Of a DNA stretch of 64,000 bases, positions 15,869 to 24,979 are shown piece by piece. This DNA is from an uncultured Vicinamibacterales bacterium (GTDB lineage: Bacteria; Acidobacteriota; Vicinamibacteria; Vicinamibacterales; UBA8438): the NCBI GenBank assembly GCA_958295905.1, contig OY282382.1:2938001-3002000 (forward strand), read 5' to 3'. The position numbers were made by a program, and so were the translations under genes. The notes under the pieces are model-generated. The model had not been told where the DNA came from. It was given only the letters and a program-made list of their open reading frames with translations, and did not search any database. How positions within the stretch are numbered: the stretch's first letter is position 1; every line of letters begins with the position of its first letter.

Positions 15869-18325
15869 ATGACCTGCAGCATTCGCGTCCGGAGGGCCGT
15901 CCTGGCCGGTTTGACGTTGAGCATCGCGAGCCACGCCGCGCCGGCGGCGGCGCAGTCCGAGCGTCTGGAGATCACCGGGCTTCAGGCCCCGGTGGAGATC
16001 GTCACCGACCGCTGGGGCATCAACCACATCTACGCCGAGAACGAGGCGGACCTCTTCTTCGCCCAGGGCTATGCGGCGGCCCGCGACCGGCTGTTCCAGT
16101 TCGAAATCTGGCGGCGGCGGGCGACCGGCACCGTCGCGGAGATTCTCGGCCCCCGCGAGCTGCAGCGCGACATCGGGGCGCGGCTGCACCGGTTCCGCGG
16201 CGACATGACCACCGAGATGAACCACTATCACGACCGGGGCGACCAGATAATCCCCGCCTTCGTGAGGGGAATCAACGCCTACGTCGATCAGGCCGCGGCC
16301 GATCCGTCGCTGCTGCCGATCGAATTCGAGCTGCTGGGGATCACGCCCGGGCGCTGGACCCCGGAGGTCGTCATCTCGCGCCATCAGGGGCTGGTGGGGA
16401 ACGTCGGCGCCGAGATCGGCAACGCGCGCGCGGTGGCCCTGCTCGGCCCGGACGCCGTCAAGGAGCTGAACTACTACTACGGCGACCCCGACCTGACCAT
16501 CGATCCGGCGGTGGACCCGTCGCTGCTGCACGACGGCATCCTCGACCTGTACCGCGCGCACCGGCGCCCGGTGCGGTTCGAGCCGGAGGACGTCGCGCAG
16601 GCTTGGCGCGGCGACCGGGCCACGTTCGAGCGCCTCGCCGCCGCCCTGCCGAGCGAGATCGACCTCGGGCGGCAGGACTACGAGGCCATCGGCAGCAACA
16701 ACTGGGTGGTCGCGGGCAGCCGCACGCTGACGGGGTATCCGCTGATGGTCAACGACCCCCACCGCGTGCAGAGCGCGCCGTCGCTCCGCTACTGGGTCCA
16801 TCTGGTGGCGCCGGGGTGGAACGTCATCGGGGGCGGCGAGCCGGTGCTGCCGGGGGTGTCGATCGGGCACAACGAGCACGGGGCGTGGGGGCTGACGGTC
16901 TTCGGGCAGGACAACGAGGACCTCTACGTGTACGACACCAATCCCGAGAATCCGAACCAGTACCGGCACCTGGGGCGCTGGGAGACGATGACCGTCATCG
17001 AGGACCGCGTCCCCGTGAAGGGACAGGACGCGGTCGACGTCGAGCTGAAGTACACCCGCCACGGCCCGGTGCTCTACGAGGACCGCGGGAACCACAAGGC
17101 GTACGCGCTGCGCGCGGCCTGGCTGGACTACGGCTCCGCGCCCTACCTCGCCAGCCTGCGCATGGACCAGGCCCGCACGTGGGAGGAGTTCGTCGAGGCG
17201 TGCAGCTACAGCCGCATCCCGTCCGAGAACATGATCTGGGCCGACCGCGACCGGAACATCGGCTACCAGGCGGTGGGCGTCTCGCCGATTCGGCCCCACC
17301 ACAGCGGGCTCGTGCCGGTGCCGGGGGACGGCCGCTACGAGTGGGACGGCTATCTGCCGATCACCGCCCTGCCCAGCGTGGTGAATCCCGAGAAGGGGTT
17401 CTACGGGACCGCGAACAACTACACGGTGCCCGACGGCTATCCCTGGTGGGAGGCGCTGCACTACACCTGGGGCGACCAGATGCGGGCGGCGCGGGTGGAG
17501 GAGATGCTGGACGCGGGCCGGCACATGACGGTGATCGACATGATGCGCATGCAGCATGACGACCTAACCGTCGCGGGCCGGAACATCGTTCCCCTGCTGC
17601 GCGGGTTGGAGCTCGACGAGCCGAAGGTCGCCGCGCTGCGCGACCGGCTGCGGGGCTGGGACTTCGTGCTCGACCGGGACTCGGTCGAGGCGGCGATCTA
17701 CGTCAGCTTCGAACGCCGCCTGCGCGCCAACATGCGCGAACTGATCGTGCCCGAGGCGGCGCGCGACGTCATCGGGGGCCTCAACACCAAGCGCATCATC
17801 GACTGGCTCGCCGCGCCGGACGGCCGGTTCGGAGACGACCCCGTGGCGGGCCGCGACGCGGTGCTCGCCCGCAGCCTGACCCAGGCGTTCGCCGATCTGG
17901 AGGAGCGGCTCGGCCCCGACCAGTCGACCTGGCAGTACGGGCAGGAGCGGTTCAAGCACGCCCTGATCCGCCATCCGATGACCGCCGCGGTCACCCCCGA
18001 GCTGCGGCGGCGGCTCGACGTGGGCCCGTTGCCGCGCGGCGGGTACGGCGGGACCGTGCACAACACCGGCAACGGCGACAACCAGACGTCCGGCGCTTCG
18101 TTCATGATCATCGCGGACACCGCGAACTGGGACAACTCGGTCGGTTTGAGCAATCCCGGCCAGTCCGGCGACCCCGACAGCCCGCACTACCGCGACCTGT
18201 TCGAGCTGTGGGCGCGCGGCCGGTACTTCCCGATCTTCTACAGCCGCGCCAAGATCGATTCGGTCACCGAGAGCGTGACCCTGCTGCAGCCGGCGGCCGC
18301 GGCGACCCAGGGCGGCGGGCGGTAG
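15869..18325 (+). CDS. Penicillin acylase family (Ntn hydrolase) secreted amidase
   Basis: 818-residue precursor. A Sec signal peptide (to about residue 29, ending AAPAAAQ) is followed by the alpha-chain region (DRWGINHIYAENEADLFFAQGY, typical of the family). The autoprocessing site is G275-S276-N-N-W, where Ser276 would become the N-terminal nucleophile of the beta chain. Downstream PLMVNDPH, the PGVSIGHNEHGAWGLT oxyanion region and GTANNYTVPDGYPWWEALHY fit the fold. Periplasmic cleavage of amide bonds is expected; substrates in this family include beta-lactams and acyl-homoserine lactones and cannot be told from sequence. GGAGGAAG before ATG 15869 is a strong ribosome site. A secreted esterase gene follows. 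Confidence 0.92.
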   Translation: MTCSIRVRRAVLAGLTLSIASHAAPAAAQSERLEITGLQAPVEIVTDRWGINHIYAENEADLFFAQGYAAARDRLFQFEIWRRRATGTVAEILGPRELQRDIGARLHRFRGDMTTEMNHYHDRGDQIIPAFVRGINAYVDQAAADPSLLPIEFELLGITPGRWTPEVVISRHQGLVGNVGAEIGNARAVALLGPDAVKELNYYYGDPDLTIDPAVDPSLLHDGILDLYRAHRRPVRFEPEDVAQAWRGDRATFERLAAALPSEIDLGRQDYEAIGSNNWVVAGSRTLTGYPLMVNDPHRVQSAPSLRYWVHLVAPGWNVIGGGEPVLPGVSIGHNEHGAWGLTVFGQDNEDLYVYDTNPENPNQYRHLGRWETMTVIEDRVPVKGQDAVDVELKYTRHGPVLYEDRGNHKAYALRAAWLDYGSAPYLASLRMDQARTWEEFVEACSYSRIPSENMIWADRDRNIGYQAVGVSPIRPHHSGLVPVPGDGRYEWDGYLPITALPSVVNPEKGFYGTANNYTVPDGYPWWEALHYTWGDQMRAARVEEMLDAGRHMTVIDMMRMQHDDLTVAGRNIVPLLRGLELDEPKVAALRDRLRGWDFVLDRDSVEAAIYVSFERRLRANMRELIVPEAARDVIGGLNTKRIIDWLAAPDGRFGDDPVAGRDAVLARSLTQAFADLEERLGPDQSTWQYGQERFKHALIRHPMTAAVTPELRRRLDVGPLPRGGYGGTVHNTGNGDNQTSGASFMIIADTANWDNSVGLSNPGQSGDPDSPHYRDLFELWARGRYFPIFYSRAKIDSVTESVTLLQPAAAATQGGGR

Positions 18326-18418
18326 CGGGAGTCGGCGCCGTCGCGCCGCGCGCCTTCCGCGGGCGGCGGCGACTGGCGGGCGGCGGCGCCGGAGGGCGCC
18401 CGGCGGTCTCGGTCGGCG

Positions 18419-18533
18419 GGCGGCGGCGGTCGGAGGACCGCGGCGGAGAAGCGGCAGCACCGGAGGGAGAATGACCGCCGGCTTCGCCGGCGGGTGGCCG
18501 CGGCGGTCGGAGGACCGCGGCGGAGAAGCAAGA
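18419..18533 (+). repeat. GC-rich direct repeats and hairpins between acylase and esterase genes
   Basis: A roughly 30-base segment containing GCGGCGGTCGGAGGACCGC and GGCGGAGAAGC occurs twice (about 18421-18450 and 18504-18530), with a CCGCCGGC-TTC-GCCGGCGG hairpin between. It lies in the 216-base gap before the esterase and may attenuate or terminate transcription. Confidence 0.65.
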
Positions 18534-18541
18534 GGGACACG

Positions 18542-19486
18542 ATGCAGAGACGAAGACTGGCGGCGGTGGTCGTGGCTTCGGCGATGGCGGCGGCGCTCGG
18601 CGCGCCGGCGGTCGCCGAGGCCCAGCTCGACTCGACGGCGGCGTGGGCGTCGCACCTGTCGAACACCTATCGCGTGGTGCCCAACGTCACCTACCACACC
18701 GCGAACAACCGGGACAACAAGGTCGACCTCTATCTGCCGCGCGGCGCCGGGGGGCCGACCCCGGTGCTCATGTACATCCACGGCGGGGGGTGGCGCGCCG
18801 GCTCGAAGGAGGGCAACGTCCTGCGCCTGCTGCCCTGGCTGGAGAAGGGCTGGGCGGTCGTCAACGTGCAGTACCGGCTGGCCCAGGTGTCGTTGGCCCC
18901 GGCCGCGGTCGAGGACTGCCTGTGCGCGCTGCGTTGGGTGATTCGCAACGCCGAGCAGTACAACATCGACGCCTCGCGCATCGTCGTCACCGGCAACTCC
19001 GCCGGCGGGCACCTCGCCCTGACCACGGGGATGGTCCCCGCCTCGGCCGGCCTCGACCGCGGGTGCCCGGGGCCCGAGGACCTGTCGGTGGCCGCGGTCG
19101 TCAACTGGTACGGCATCACCGACGTCGGCGACCTCCTCGACGGGCCCAACATGAAGACCTACGCGGTGACCTGGATGGGCAGCATGTCCGATCGGTTCGA
19201 GGTCGCCGAGCGCGTTTCGCCGCTGACCTACGTGCGGTCCGGACTGCCCCCGATCCTGACGATCCACGGCGACGCGGATCCCGTGGTGCCCTATCAGCAC
19301 GCGACCGGGCTCCACGCGAAGCTCGAGGCGGCGGGAATCGCCAACGAGCTGCACACGGTGCCCGGCGGCGGGCACGGCGGCTTCAACCGCGAGGAGACGG
19401 TGGCGATCTTCGAGACCATTCAGGCATTCCTCGCGACCCACGGTCTGACGGCGGGCGGGGCGGAGAGCACCACCGGCGGGCAGTAG
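18542..19486 (+). CDS. Secreted alpha/beta hydrolase (BD-FAE/HSL-like esterase)
   Basis: 314 residues with a signal peptide (MQRRRLAAVVVASAMAAALG, cleavage after AEA). The hydrolase core shows the HSL-type oxyanion motif HGGGW (about 81-85), the nucleophile elbow GNSAGG (about 154-159), an acidic residue in HGDADPVVPY, and a His in GGGHGGF. Such enzymes hydrolyse small carboxylic esters, often acetyl or feruloyl groups on polysaccharides. The ATG at 18542 is chosen because it begins the signal peptide; an upstream in-frame ATG at 18494 is in repeat DNA. It follows the acylase and precedes another esterase on the same strand. Confidence 0.9.
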   Translation: MQRRRLAAVVVASAMAAALGAPAVAEAQLDSTAAWASHLSNTYRVVPNVTYHTANNRDNKVDLYLPRGAGGPTPVLMYIHGGGWRAGSKEGNVLRLLPWLEKGWAVVNVQYRLAQVSLAPAAVEDCLCALRWVIRNAEQYNIDASRIVVTGNSAGGHLALTTGMVPASAGLDRGCPGPEDLSVAAVVNWYGITDVGDLLDGPNMKTYAVTWMGSMSDRFEVAERVSPLTYVRSGLPPILTIHGDADPVVPYQHATGLHAKLEAAGIANELHTVPGGGHGGFNREETVAIFETIQAFLATHGLTAGGAESTTGGQ

Positions 19487-19733
19487 CGCGACGTCCGAAA
19501 GCCCAGGGCGGGAAGCTTGGCGATCGAACGGCGCCGGCGCCCCCGCCCTGGGCTTCTCCCACCCGTGGGCGGCGTCGATTCCCGGTCCCCGGCTTCGGCC
19601 GCGCATCATCGGTCGGTTGCTTGCAGTTCGCGGCGGCAGGACGGCCAACCGCGCCCCGCTCACGCCTTGTCCGGCTGCCGTCCCCGGCGCGGCGCCGGGT
19701 TCCACGGGCTGCCAGTAGAGACAGGAACGTCAA
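19487..19733. other. Gene-free spacer with a degraded repeat B trace
   Basis: No gene is supported. The segment near 19650-19690 contains CCGCTCACGCCTTGTC and CGGTCGGTTGC, recalling the repeat B copies, but the match is short. Confidence 0.4.
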
Positions 19734-21359
19734 GTGTCATCACTCATCACGACGTCGGCGGCGCGGCGCTGGCTTGCATCGCTTGGCGCGGCGCTGACCG
19801 CCCTGGCGTCGGCCATCGGTACGCAGACGCCGCTCTTCGCGCAGGACCTCGCGCCGGCCGTCGCCGACTTCTGGGCCGCCGGTTCGTCCGAGGATGTCGA
19901 TCGAGCGGTCGAACGGATCCTCGCGCTCGATCCCGACATCGAGTCGCTGTGGCCCCTGGTGCGGGCGGGGGGCGCCTACGACGCCGACGTCCCGCGGGGA
20001 CGCCGGTTGCTGACCCGGCGCAATCCCGAGGGGGTCGAGTATCGGACCGTCGCCTGGATCCCGGCCGGCTACGATCCCGGCCGGCGCTATCCCGTGCGGG
20101 TCTATCTGCACGGCGGCGTCAGCCGGCCGCGCCGCGACGAGGCCGCCTGGTGGCGGAACCAGGAGCGCTACGCCCGCGACGATGCGATCGTCCTGTTCCC
20201 GGAGTCGTGGGGCGAGACCATGTGGTGGCAGGCGAGCCAGATCGAGAATCTCGCCGGCGTGGTCAACGACCTCAAGCAGACCTACAACGTCAACGAGAAC
20301 CAAGTCCATCTGCTGGGAGTGTCCGACGGGGCGACGGGGGCGTTCTACCACGCCTTCAAGGCTCCTACGCCGTGGGCCGGGTTCGTCTCGTTCAACGGCC
20401 ACCCGGCGGTGCTCGCCAGTCCGTCGACCGACGCCGACGGGCAGATGCACGTCGCCAACCTCCGGAACAAGCCGTTCTTCGTGGTCAACGGCGGCCAGGA
20501 CCGGCTGTACCCCATCGCCTCGGTCTTGCCCTTCCTGCAGCTCTTCGTGGACGCCGGCGTCTACGTCGACTTCCGGCCCCGGCCGGAAGCGGGCCACAAC
20601 ATGCAGTGGTGGGACGAGGAGAGCCCCCGGATCGACGCGTTCATCGTGGCCCAGACGCGCCGGCCGTTGCCCGACCGACTCGTCTGGGAGACGGAATCGG
20701 CCGAGCGGTTCAACCGCGCGCACTGGGTGGTCGTCACCGGGCTGGGGGATGTGGACGGCGAGACCCGCTTCGACGACTTCAACGAGATCGCCCCGCCGCC
20801 GCCCAGCGTGCCGATCGGCTTCAACCGGCTGGGCATGCTGGACACCGGCGGCATCGTGCTCATCGACGTGGTGGCGGGGTCGATTGCCGAGGCCGCCGGG
20901 GTCCGCGCCGGCGACGTGCTCGTCGGTGTGAACGGCAGGGCGGTGGCGACGGTGGACGATCTGCGCTCGGCGGTGCAGGCGCCCCGGGACGGGCCCGGGC
21001 TCGACATGGAGGTCGAAAGGGACGGCGAGCGCCTCGCCTTCGTGCTCACGCCCCCCGACACCCCCGCGCCGCCGCCGCGGACCGCGTTTCCCCGCCCCGA
21101 TCCGGCCGGCCGGGTGCAGTTGCTGCGCAACGGCAACGAGGTCAGGGCGACGACCCGCGGCGTCCGCCGCTACACGCTGCTCCTGTCGCCCGAGCAGTTC
21201 GATTTCAGTCAACCGATGCGGGTGACCACCAACGGCGTGTTGTCGTTCGAGGGCGTCGTGGAGCCCGATCCGGCGGTCCTGCTCCGGTGGGCGGCCCGTG
21301 ACCGCGACCGGACGATGCTGTTCGGCGCCGAGCTCGACATCGAGGTCCGCGCGCCCTGA
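19734..21359 (+). CDS. Secreted esterase-like hydrolase fused to a PDZ domain
   Basis: 541 residues. A signal peptide (to about residue 37, ending PLFAQ) is followed by an esterase/LpqC-like alpha/beta-hydrolase domain (about 60-305) with RYPVRVYLHGG, the nucleophile-elbow-like VHLLGVSDGATG, an acidic residue in VNGGQDRLYP and a His in EAGHNMQWW. A C-terminal PDZ domain (about 360-440) includes GSIAEAAGVRAGDVLVGVNGR. A final beta-rich region (about 460-541) has no recognised family. Extracytoplasmic ester hydrolysis with a PDZ for substrate or partner binding is inferred. GTG 19734 has AGGAA nine bases upstream. Confidence 0.82.
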   Translation: MSSLITTSAARRWLASLGAALTALASAIGTQTPLFAQDLAPAVADFWAAGSSEDVDRAVERILALDPDIESLWPLVRAGGAYDADVPRGRRLLTRRNPEGVEYRTVAWIPAGYDPGRRYPVRVYLHGGVSRPRRDEAAWWRNQERYARDDAIVLFPESWGETMWWQASQIENLAGVVNDLKQTYNVNENQVHLLGVSDGATGAFYHAFKAPTPWAGFVSFNGHPAVLASPSTDADGQMHVANLRNKPFFVVNGGQDRLYPIASVLPFLQLFVDAGVYVDFRPRPEAGHNMQWWDEESPRIDAFIVAQTRRPLPDRLVWETESAERFNRAHWVVVTGLGDVDGETRFDDFNEIAPPPPSVPIGFNRLGMLDTGGIVLIDVVAGSIAEAAGVRAGDVLVGVNGRAVATVDDLRSAVQAPRDGPGLDMEVERDGERLAFVLTPPDTPAPPPRTAFPRPDPAGRVQLLRNGNEVRATTRGVRRYTLLLSPEQFDFSQPMRVTTNGVLSFEGVVEPDPAVLLRWAARDRDRTMLFGAELDIEVRAP

Positions 21360-21470
21360 GGAGGCTGCGGAACCGGCGTCGCCGGGACATCGTGGGGCGA
21401 AAATGAGCGAAACGGCGCGTGGCGTTCCTCCGGCGCGTGCAGGCGGCATCCGCACCGGGCCGAGGCATCC

Positions 21471-24400
21471 GTGAGCATCCGGACAATCTTCGACACGTGC
21501 CGTCCCCGCGGCGACGTCATGCGCGGGACGGTGGCCGAAGCGGACTTCGCCGCCGATCTCGCACAGGTGGTCACGGGCGGAGGAACCCCCGAGTACGTCG
21601 ATCCCGTCCGGTTCTTCGCGAACACCTATCCGACCCGGGGCCTGAAGAACCTGCTGGCCAACGTCTGCCGGCGCCTGAGCGGCGCCGGGGGCGGGGCGGC
21701 CGCCATCTTCCGCCTGGACACCTCGTACGGCGGCGGCAAGACGCACGGCCTGATCGCGCTGGCGCACGCGGCGCGGGGGTTGCCGCGGGTGGCCGGGGTG
21801 GACGAGTTCATCGATGCGTCGCTCCTGCCGAAAGGGCCTGTGCGCCTCGCCGCCTTCGACGGCGAGAACGCGGACCCGGCCAACGGACGGACGATGGGGG
21901 ACGGCGTCCGGGCGCACACGCCGTGGGGCGAGCTCGCCTATGCGCTCGCCGGGACGGCGGGCTACGACCGGGTGAGGAACAGCGACACCGGCGGCGTCGC
22001 GCCGGGCGCCGACACGCTGCGCGAGCTGTTCGGCGGCGAACCGACGCTCATCCTGCTCGACGAGCTCTCGGTGTACCTCCGGAAGGTGCAGCAGAACGGC
22101 GCGGCGCGCGATCAGTTGACGGCGTTCCTGACGTCGCTCTTCAAGGCGGTGGAGGGAGCCCCGCGCGCGGCCCTGGTCTACACGCTGGCCATCGGCAAGG
22201 AAGGCCGGGCGGTGGACGCGTACTCGGCGGAGAACCAGTTCATCGCCGACCGGATGGCCGAGGCCGAGAGCGTCTCGGCGCGCAAGGCGACGCTGCTCAA
22301 TCCGACCGAGGAGGACGAGACGCCCCAGGTGCTGCGCCGGCGCCTCTTCGAGTTCATCGACGAGGGCGCGGCGGGGGAAGCGGCCGCCGCCTATCAGGCG
22401 GTGTGGTCCGCGAAGCGCGGGGCGATCGCGGACGACGCCGCCCGGCCGGAGACGGCGGAGGCTTTCAAGGCGGGCTATCCGCTGCACCCGGACGTCCTGC
22501 AGACGCTGACGTCGAAGACCGCGACGCTCGACACGTTCCAGCGCGTGCGCGGCATGCTGCGGCTGCTGGCGCGGACCATCGCGCATCTCTGGGAGACCCG
22601 CCCGGCCGACGCGACGGCGATACACCTGCACCACGTCGATCCCGGCTGCGAGCCCGTCCGGCAGGAGATCGTCACCCGCCTGCAGCAGTCCGCCTACGTG
22701 CCGGCCATCGCCAACGACGTGGCCGGGTCGGGCGGCACCCGCGCCCTGGCCGAGGAGATCGACGCGAAGCACCACGGCGGCCTGCCGCCCTACGCCGCCT
22801 ACGTGGCGCGCACCGTCTTCATGCACACTCTCGCGTTCAACGAGCCGCTCAAGGGGCTGTCGCCCGAGCGGTTGCGCTATTCCATGCTGGGGCCGGCGTC
22901 CGACGTCAGCTTCATCGAGGAGGCGCGGAAGAAGTTCGTCGAGGAGTCCGCCTACCTCGACGACCGGCCCGGTGCCCCCATGCGCTTCCTCGCCGAGGCG
23001 AACCTGACCCAGATCATCCGCCGCGAGGAGAAGAACGTCGATTCCGGCGAGGCCCGCGCCGAGCTGAACGACCGCATCGGGCAGATCTTCCGGGGCGGCG
23101 CGTTCGACGCGGTCCGGTTCCCCGGCGGCCCCTTCGACGTGCCCGACGACGTGGGCAACGGGCGGCCGAAGCTCGTCGTGCTGGCCTACGACGCGGTGAC
23201 CATCGGGGCGGCGGAAGAGGTCCCCGAGCTGGCGCGGCGCATCTATCGGCGCAAGGGCTCCGACGGGTCGGCGCTGCGGCTCTTGCGCAACAACGTCGTG
23301 TTCGTGGTGGCCGACGACGCCCGCAAAGCCGAGATGCGCCGTCACGCGTCGCGCCGGCTCGCCCTGCGCGAGCTGAGGAAGCCCGAGCGGCTCGCCCACC
23401 TGGCCGAGCACCAGCGGGACAAGGTCTGCGAGCTGGAGGCGCGGTCGGAGCAGGAGCTCGCGCTCGCCATCCAGCAGTGCTACCGCCACATCTTCTATCC
23501 GTCGCGCCACCGCGTCGAGTCGGCGGACGTCGATCTGGCGCACTCGGCGATCGACATCCACTCCACGTCGGACCAGCCGGGGGCCGGCCAGCAGCACGTC
23601 GCGCGGGCGCTCGCCGACCTCAACAAGCTGCGCCACCCCGAGGACGAGCCCGACTCGCCGGCCTATGTGCGCGACCGGACGCCGCTCAAGAAGGGGGAGA
23701 TCACGACCGCGGCGCTGCGCAACGAGTTCCGGCGCGACCCCGGCCTGCCGATGCTCATCGGCGACGACGTGTTCATCCGCGGGGTGCGGCTGGGGGTCGA
23801 GCAGGGCGAGTACGTCTACCGCCGGGGCGATCTGCTGCTCGGCCCCGGCGACCCGTTCGCGGAGATCGTGATCGACGAGCAGTCCGTCGTCTTCACGATG
23901 GCGTTCGCCAGGAACCGGGGCCTCTGGCCGCGGCCGGCGCCGGATGCGCCGGAACCGGACCCGCCGGTGTCTCCGGGGCCAGACCCGCCGGTGGCCCCGG
24001 GACCGGACCCGCCGGTTCCACCCCCGCCGCCGCCCGATGCGTTGACGGCGGAGGGCGTGCTCAGGGATGCGTTGACGCAGATCTGGGAGCAGGCGCGCGG
24101 TCGCGGCATCGATCGCATCGGCGTGCTGACGATCCGGATGTTCGAGGCCGGCGACGCCTTTCGACTCCTTGGCAGCGTCGGCGGCGCGCAGCGGGCCGAC
24201 AAGGTCGTCACCTTCGCCGGCGGGTACGAGACCCGCGACGGCGGCTCGTTCCAGATTGAGTTCCGCGGGCCGGTGACGGACGCCCAGCCTGTGCGGGAGT
24301 TCCTCGAGCCGCAGTTGCGCGACGCGACCTCCCGGGACCTGGAAGCCGGCTTCGAACTGACCTTCGCCGACGGACTCTCGACGGCCGGCGGCGCGGCCGA

Positions 24401-24479
24401 GGCCTTCACCGAACGTCTGTCCCGGTTCGCGGGAGGGGCCGCCTACGTGTCGGCGACGGCGCACGCGGCCGAATCGTGA
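21471..24479 (+). CDS. DUF499 family P-loop ATPase, defence-associated
   Basis: 1,002-residue cytoplasmic ATPase. The Walker A region is DTSYGGGKTHGLIAL (Lys90) and the Walker B is LILLDELSVYL (about 193-203), as in DUF499/COG1483. A Pro-rich linker of repeated PDPPV units (about 823-857) joins a small C-terminal domain. DUF499 proteins are repeatedly found beside DUF1156 DNA methylases and PLD-helicases in predicted anti-phage loci; both partners are present here but 19-20 kb downstream. The start lies 111 bases after the esterase-PDZ gene. Its stop overlaps the next gene, so a co-translated operon of three genes is likely. The biochemical role within the system is unknown. Confidence 0.88.
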   Translation: MSIRTIFDTCRPRGDVMRGTVAEADFAADLAQVVTGGGTPEYVDPVRFFANTYPTRGLKNLLANVCRRLSGAGGGAAAIFRLDTSYGGGKTHGLIALAHAARGLPRVAGVDEFIDASLLPKGPVRLAAFDGENADPANGRTMGDGVRAHTPWGELAYALAGTAGYDRVRNSDTGGVAPGADTLRELFGGEPTLILLDELSVYLRKVQQNGAARDQLTAFLTSLFKAVEGAPRAALVYTLAIGKEGRAVDAYSAENQFIADRMAEAESVSARKATLLNPTEEDETPQVLRRRLFEFIDEGAAGEAAAAYQAVWSAKRGAIADDAARPETAEAFKAGYPLHPDVLQTLTSKTATLDTFQRVRGMLRLLARTIAHLWETRPADATAIHLHHVDPGCEPVRQEIVTRLQQSAYVPAIANDVAGSGGTRALAEEIDAKHHGGLPPYAAYVARTVFMHTLAFNEPLKGLSPERLRYSMLGPASDVSFIEEARKKFVEESAYLDDRPGAPMRFLAEANLTQIIRREEKNVDSGEARAELNDRIGQIFRGGAFDAVRFPGGPFDVPDDVGNGRPKLVVLAYDAVTIGAAEEVPELARRIYRRKGSDGSALRLLRNNVVFVVADDARKAEMRRHASRRLALRELRKPERLAHLAEHQRDKVCELEARSEQELALAIQQCYRHIFYPSRHRVESADVDLAHSAIDIHSTSDQPGAGQQHVARALADLNKLRHPEDEPDSPAYVRDRTPLKKGEITTAALRNEFRRDPGLPMLIGDDVFIRGVRLGVEQGEYVYRRGDLLLGPGDPFAEIVIDEQSVVFTMAFARNRGLWPRPAPDAPEPDPPVSPGPDPPVAPGPDPPVPPPPPPDALTAEGVLRDALTQIWEQARGRGIDRIGVLTIRMFEAGDAFRLLGSVGGAQRADKVVTFAGGYETRDGGSFQIEFRGPVTDAQPVREFLEPQLRDATSRDLEAGFELTFADGLSTAGGAAEAFTERLSRFAGGAAYVSATAHAAES

Positions 24480-24979
24480 TGGCCCGGCTCGAACGCGTGG
24501 CGTCGGTCGAGACGCCGGCGTCGGCGCCCCGCTACGAGCTGCGGGTGCGCCGCCGCGGTCCCGCCGACGCCGAGTACGCCATCTGGCAACTGCCCGCCGC
24601 CGCCACCCCCCACGTCGCCGCGCCCACCCGCGTCGCCGGCCTCGCGGGCCGCAACCTGCAGCTGGTCGAGCACCGCGTGCTGAAGCGGCTCGCCCGCGCC
24701 GGCGTCAAGCTCGGGGCGCCCGCCCGCCGCCTGACCCGCGGCTACGCGCTGACCGAAGACCTTGCCCTGACCCTCGGCCTGCTGTTCCGCGCCCTCGCCC
24801 CGATGCGCAGCCGCGGGAACATGCGGGCGGTGGCCGAGGGCATCGAGGCGATGGGCCGCGAAGAGGCCGCCTACTGGCTCGGCATGGCCATGCACCGCCG
24901 CCGCCCCCGCCGGGTGCTGACGGCGCTGCGGATGCTGCTGACGGAACCTCGGCCGCGCGGGAAGGAGCAGGGCTCATGA
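24479..24979 (+). CDS. Small DUF499-partner protein of unknown function
   Basis: 166 residues, very rich in Arg, Ala and Leu. It has no signal peptide or membrane helix; the middle (NLQLVEHRVLKRLARAGV, LALTLGLLFRALAPM, EEAAYWLGMAMHRRRPRRVL) looks helical. Proteins of this kind often sit directly after DUF499 genes (DUF7680-like), but I have that only from context and memory. The ATG at 24479 overlaps the DUF499 stop by one base; a GTG at 24476 is also possible. Its last four bases overlap the start of the following ATPase gene. It is probably an accessory subunit of the DUF499 ATPase. Confidence 0.65.
   Translation: MARLERVASVETPASAPRYELRVRRRGPADAEYAIWQLPAAATPHVAAPTRVAGLAGRNLQLVEHRVLKRLARAGVKLGAPARRLTRGYALTEDLALTLGLLFRALAPMRSRGNMRAVAEGIEAMGREEAAYWLGMAMHRRRPRRVLTALRMLLTEPRPRGKEQGS

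Noticed and set aside
19740-24464. A 1,574-codon open frame on the minus strand
   Set aside because: It is antisense to the esterase-PDZ and DUF499 genes, is built of Arg/Gly/His/Pro-rich shadow sequence, and has no domain pattern. High GC removes stop codons.
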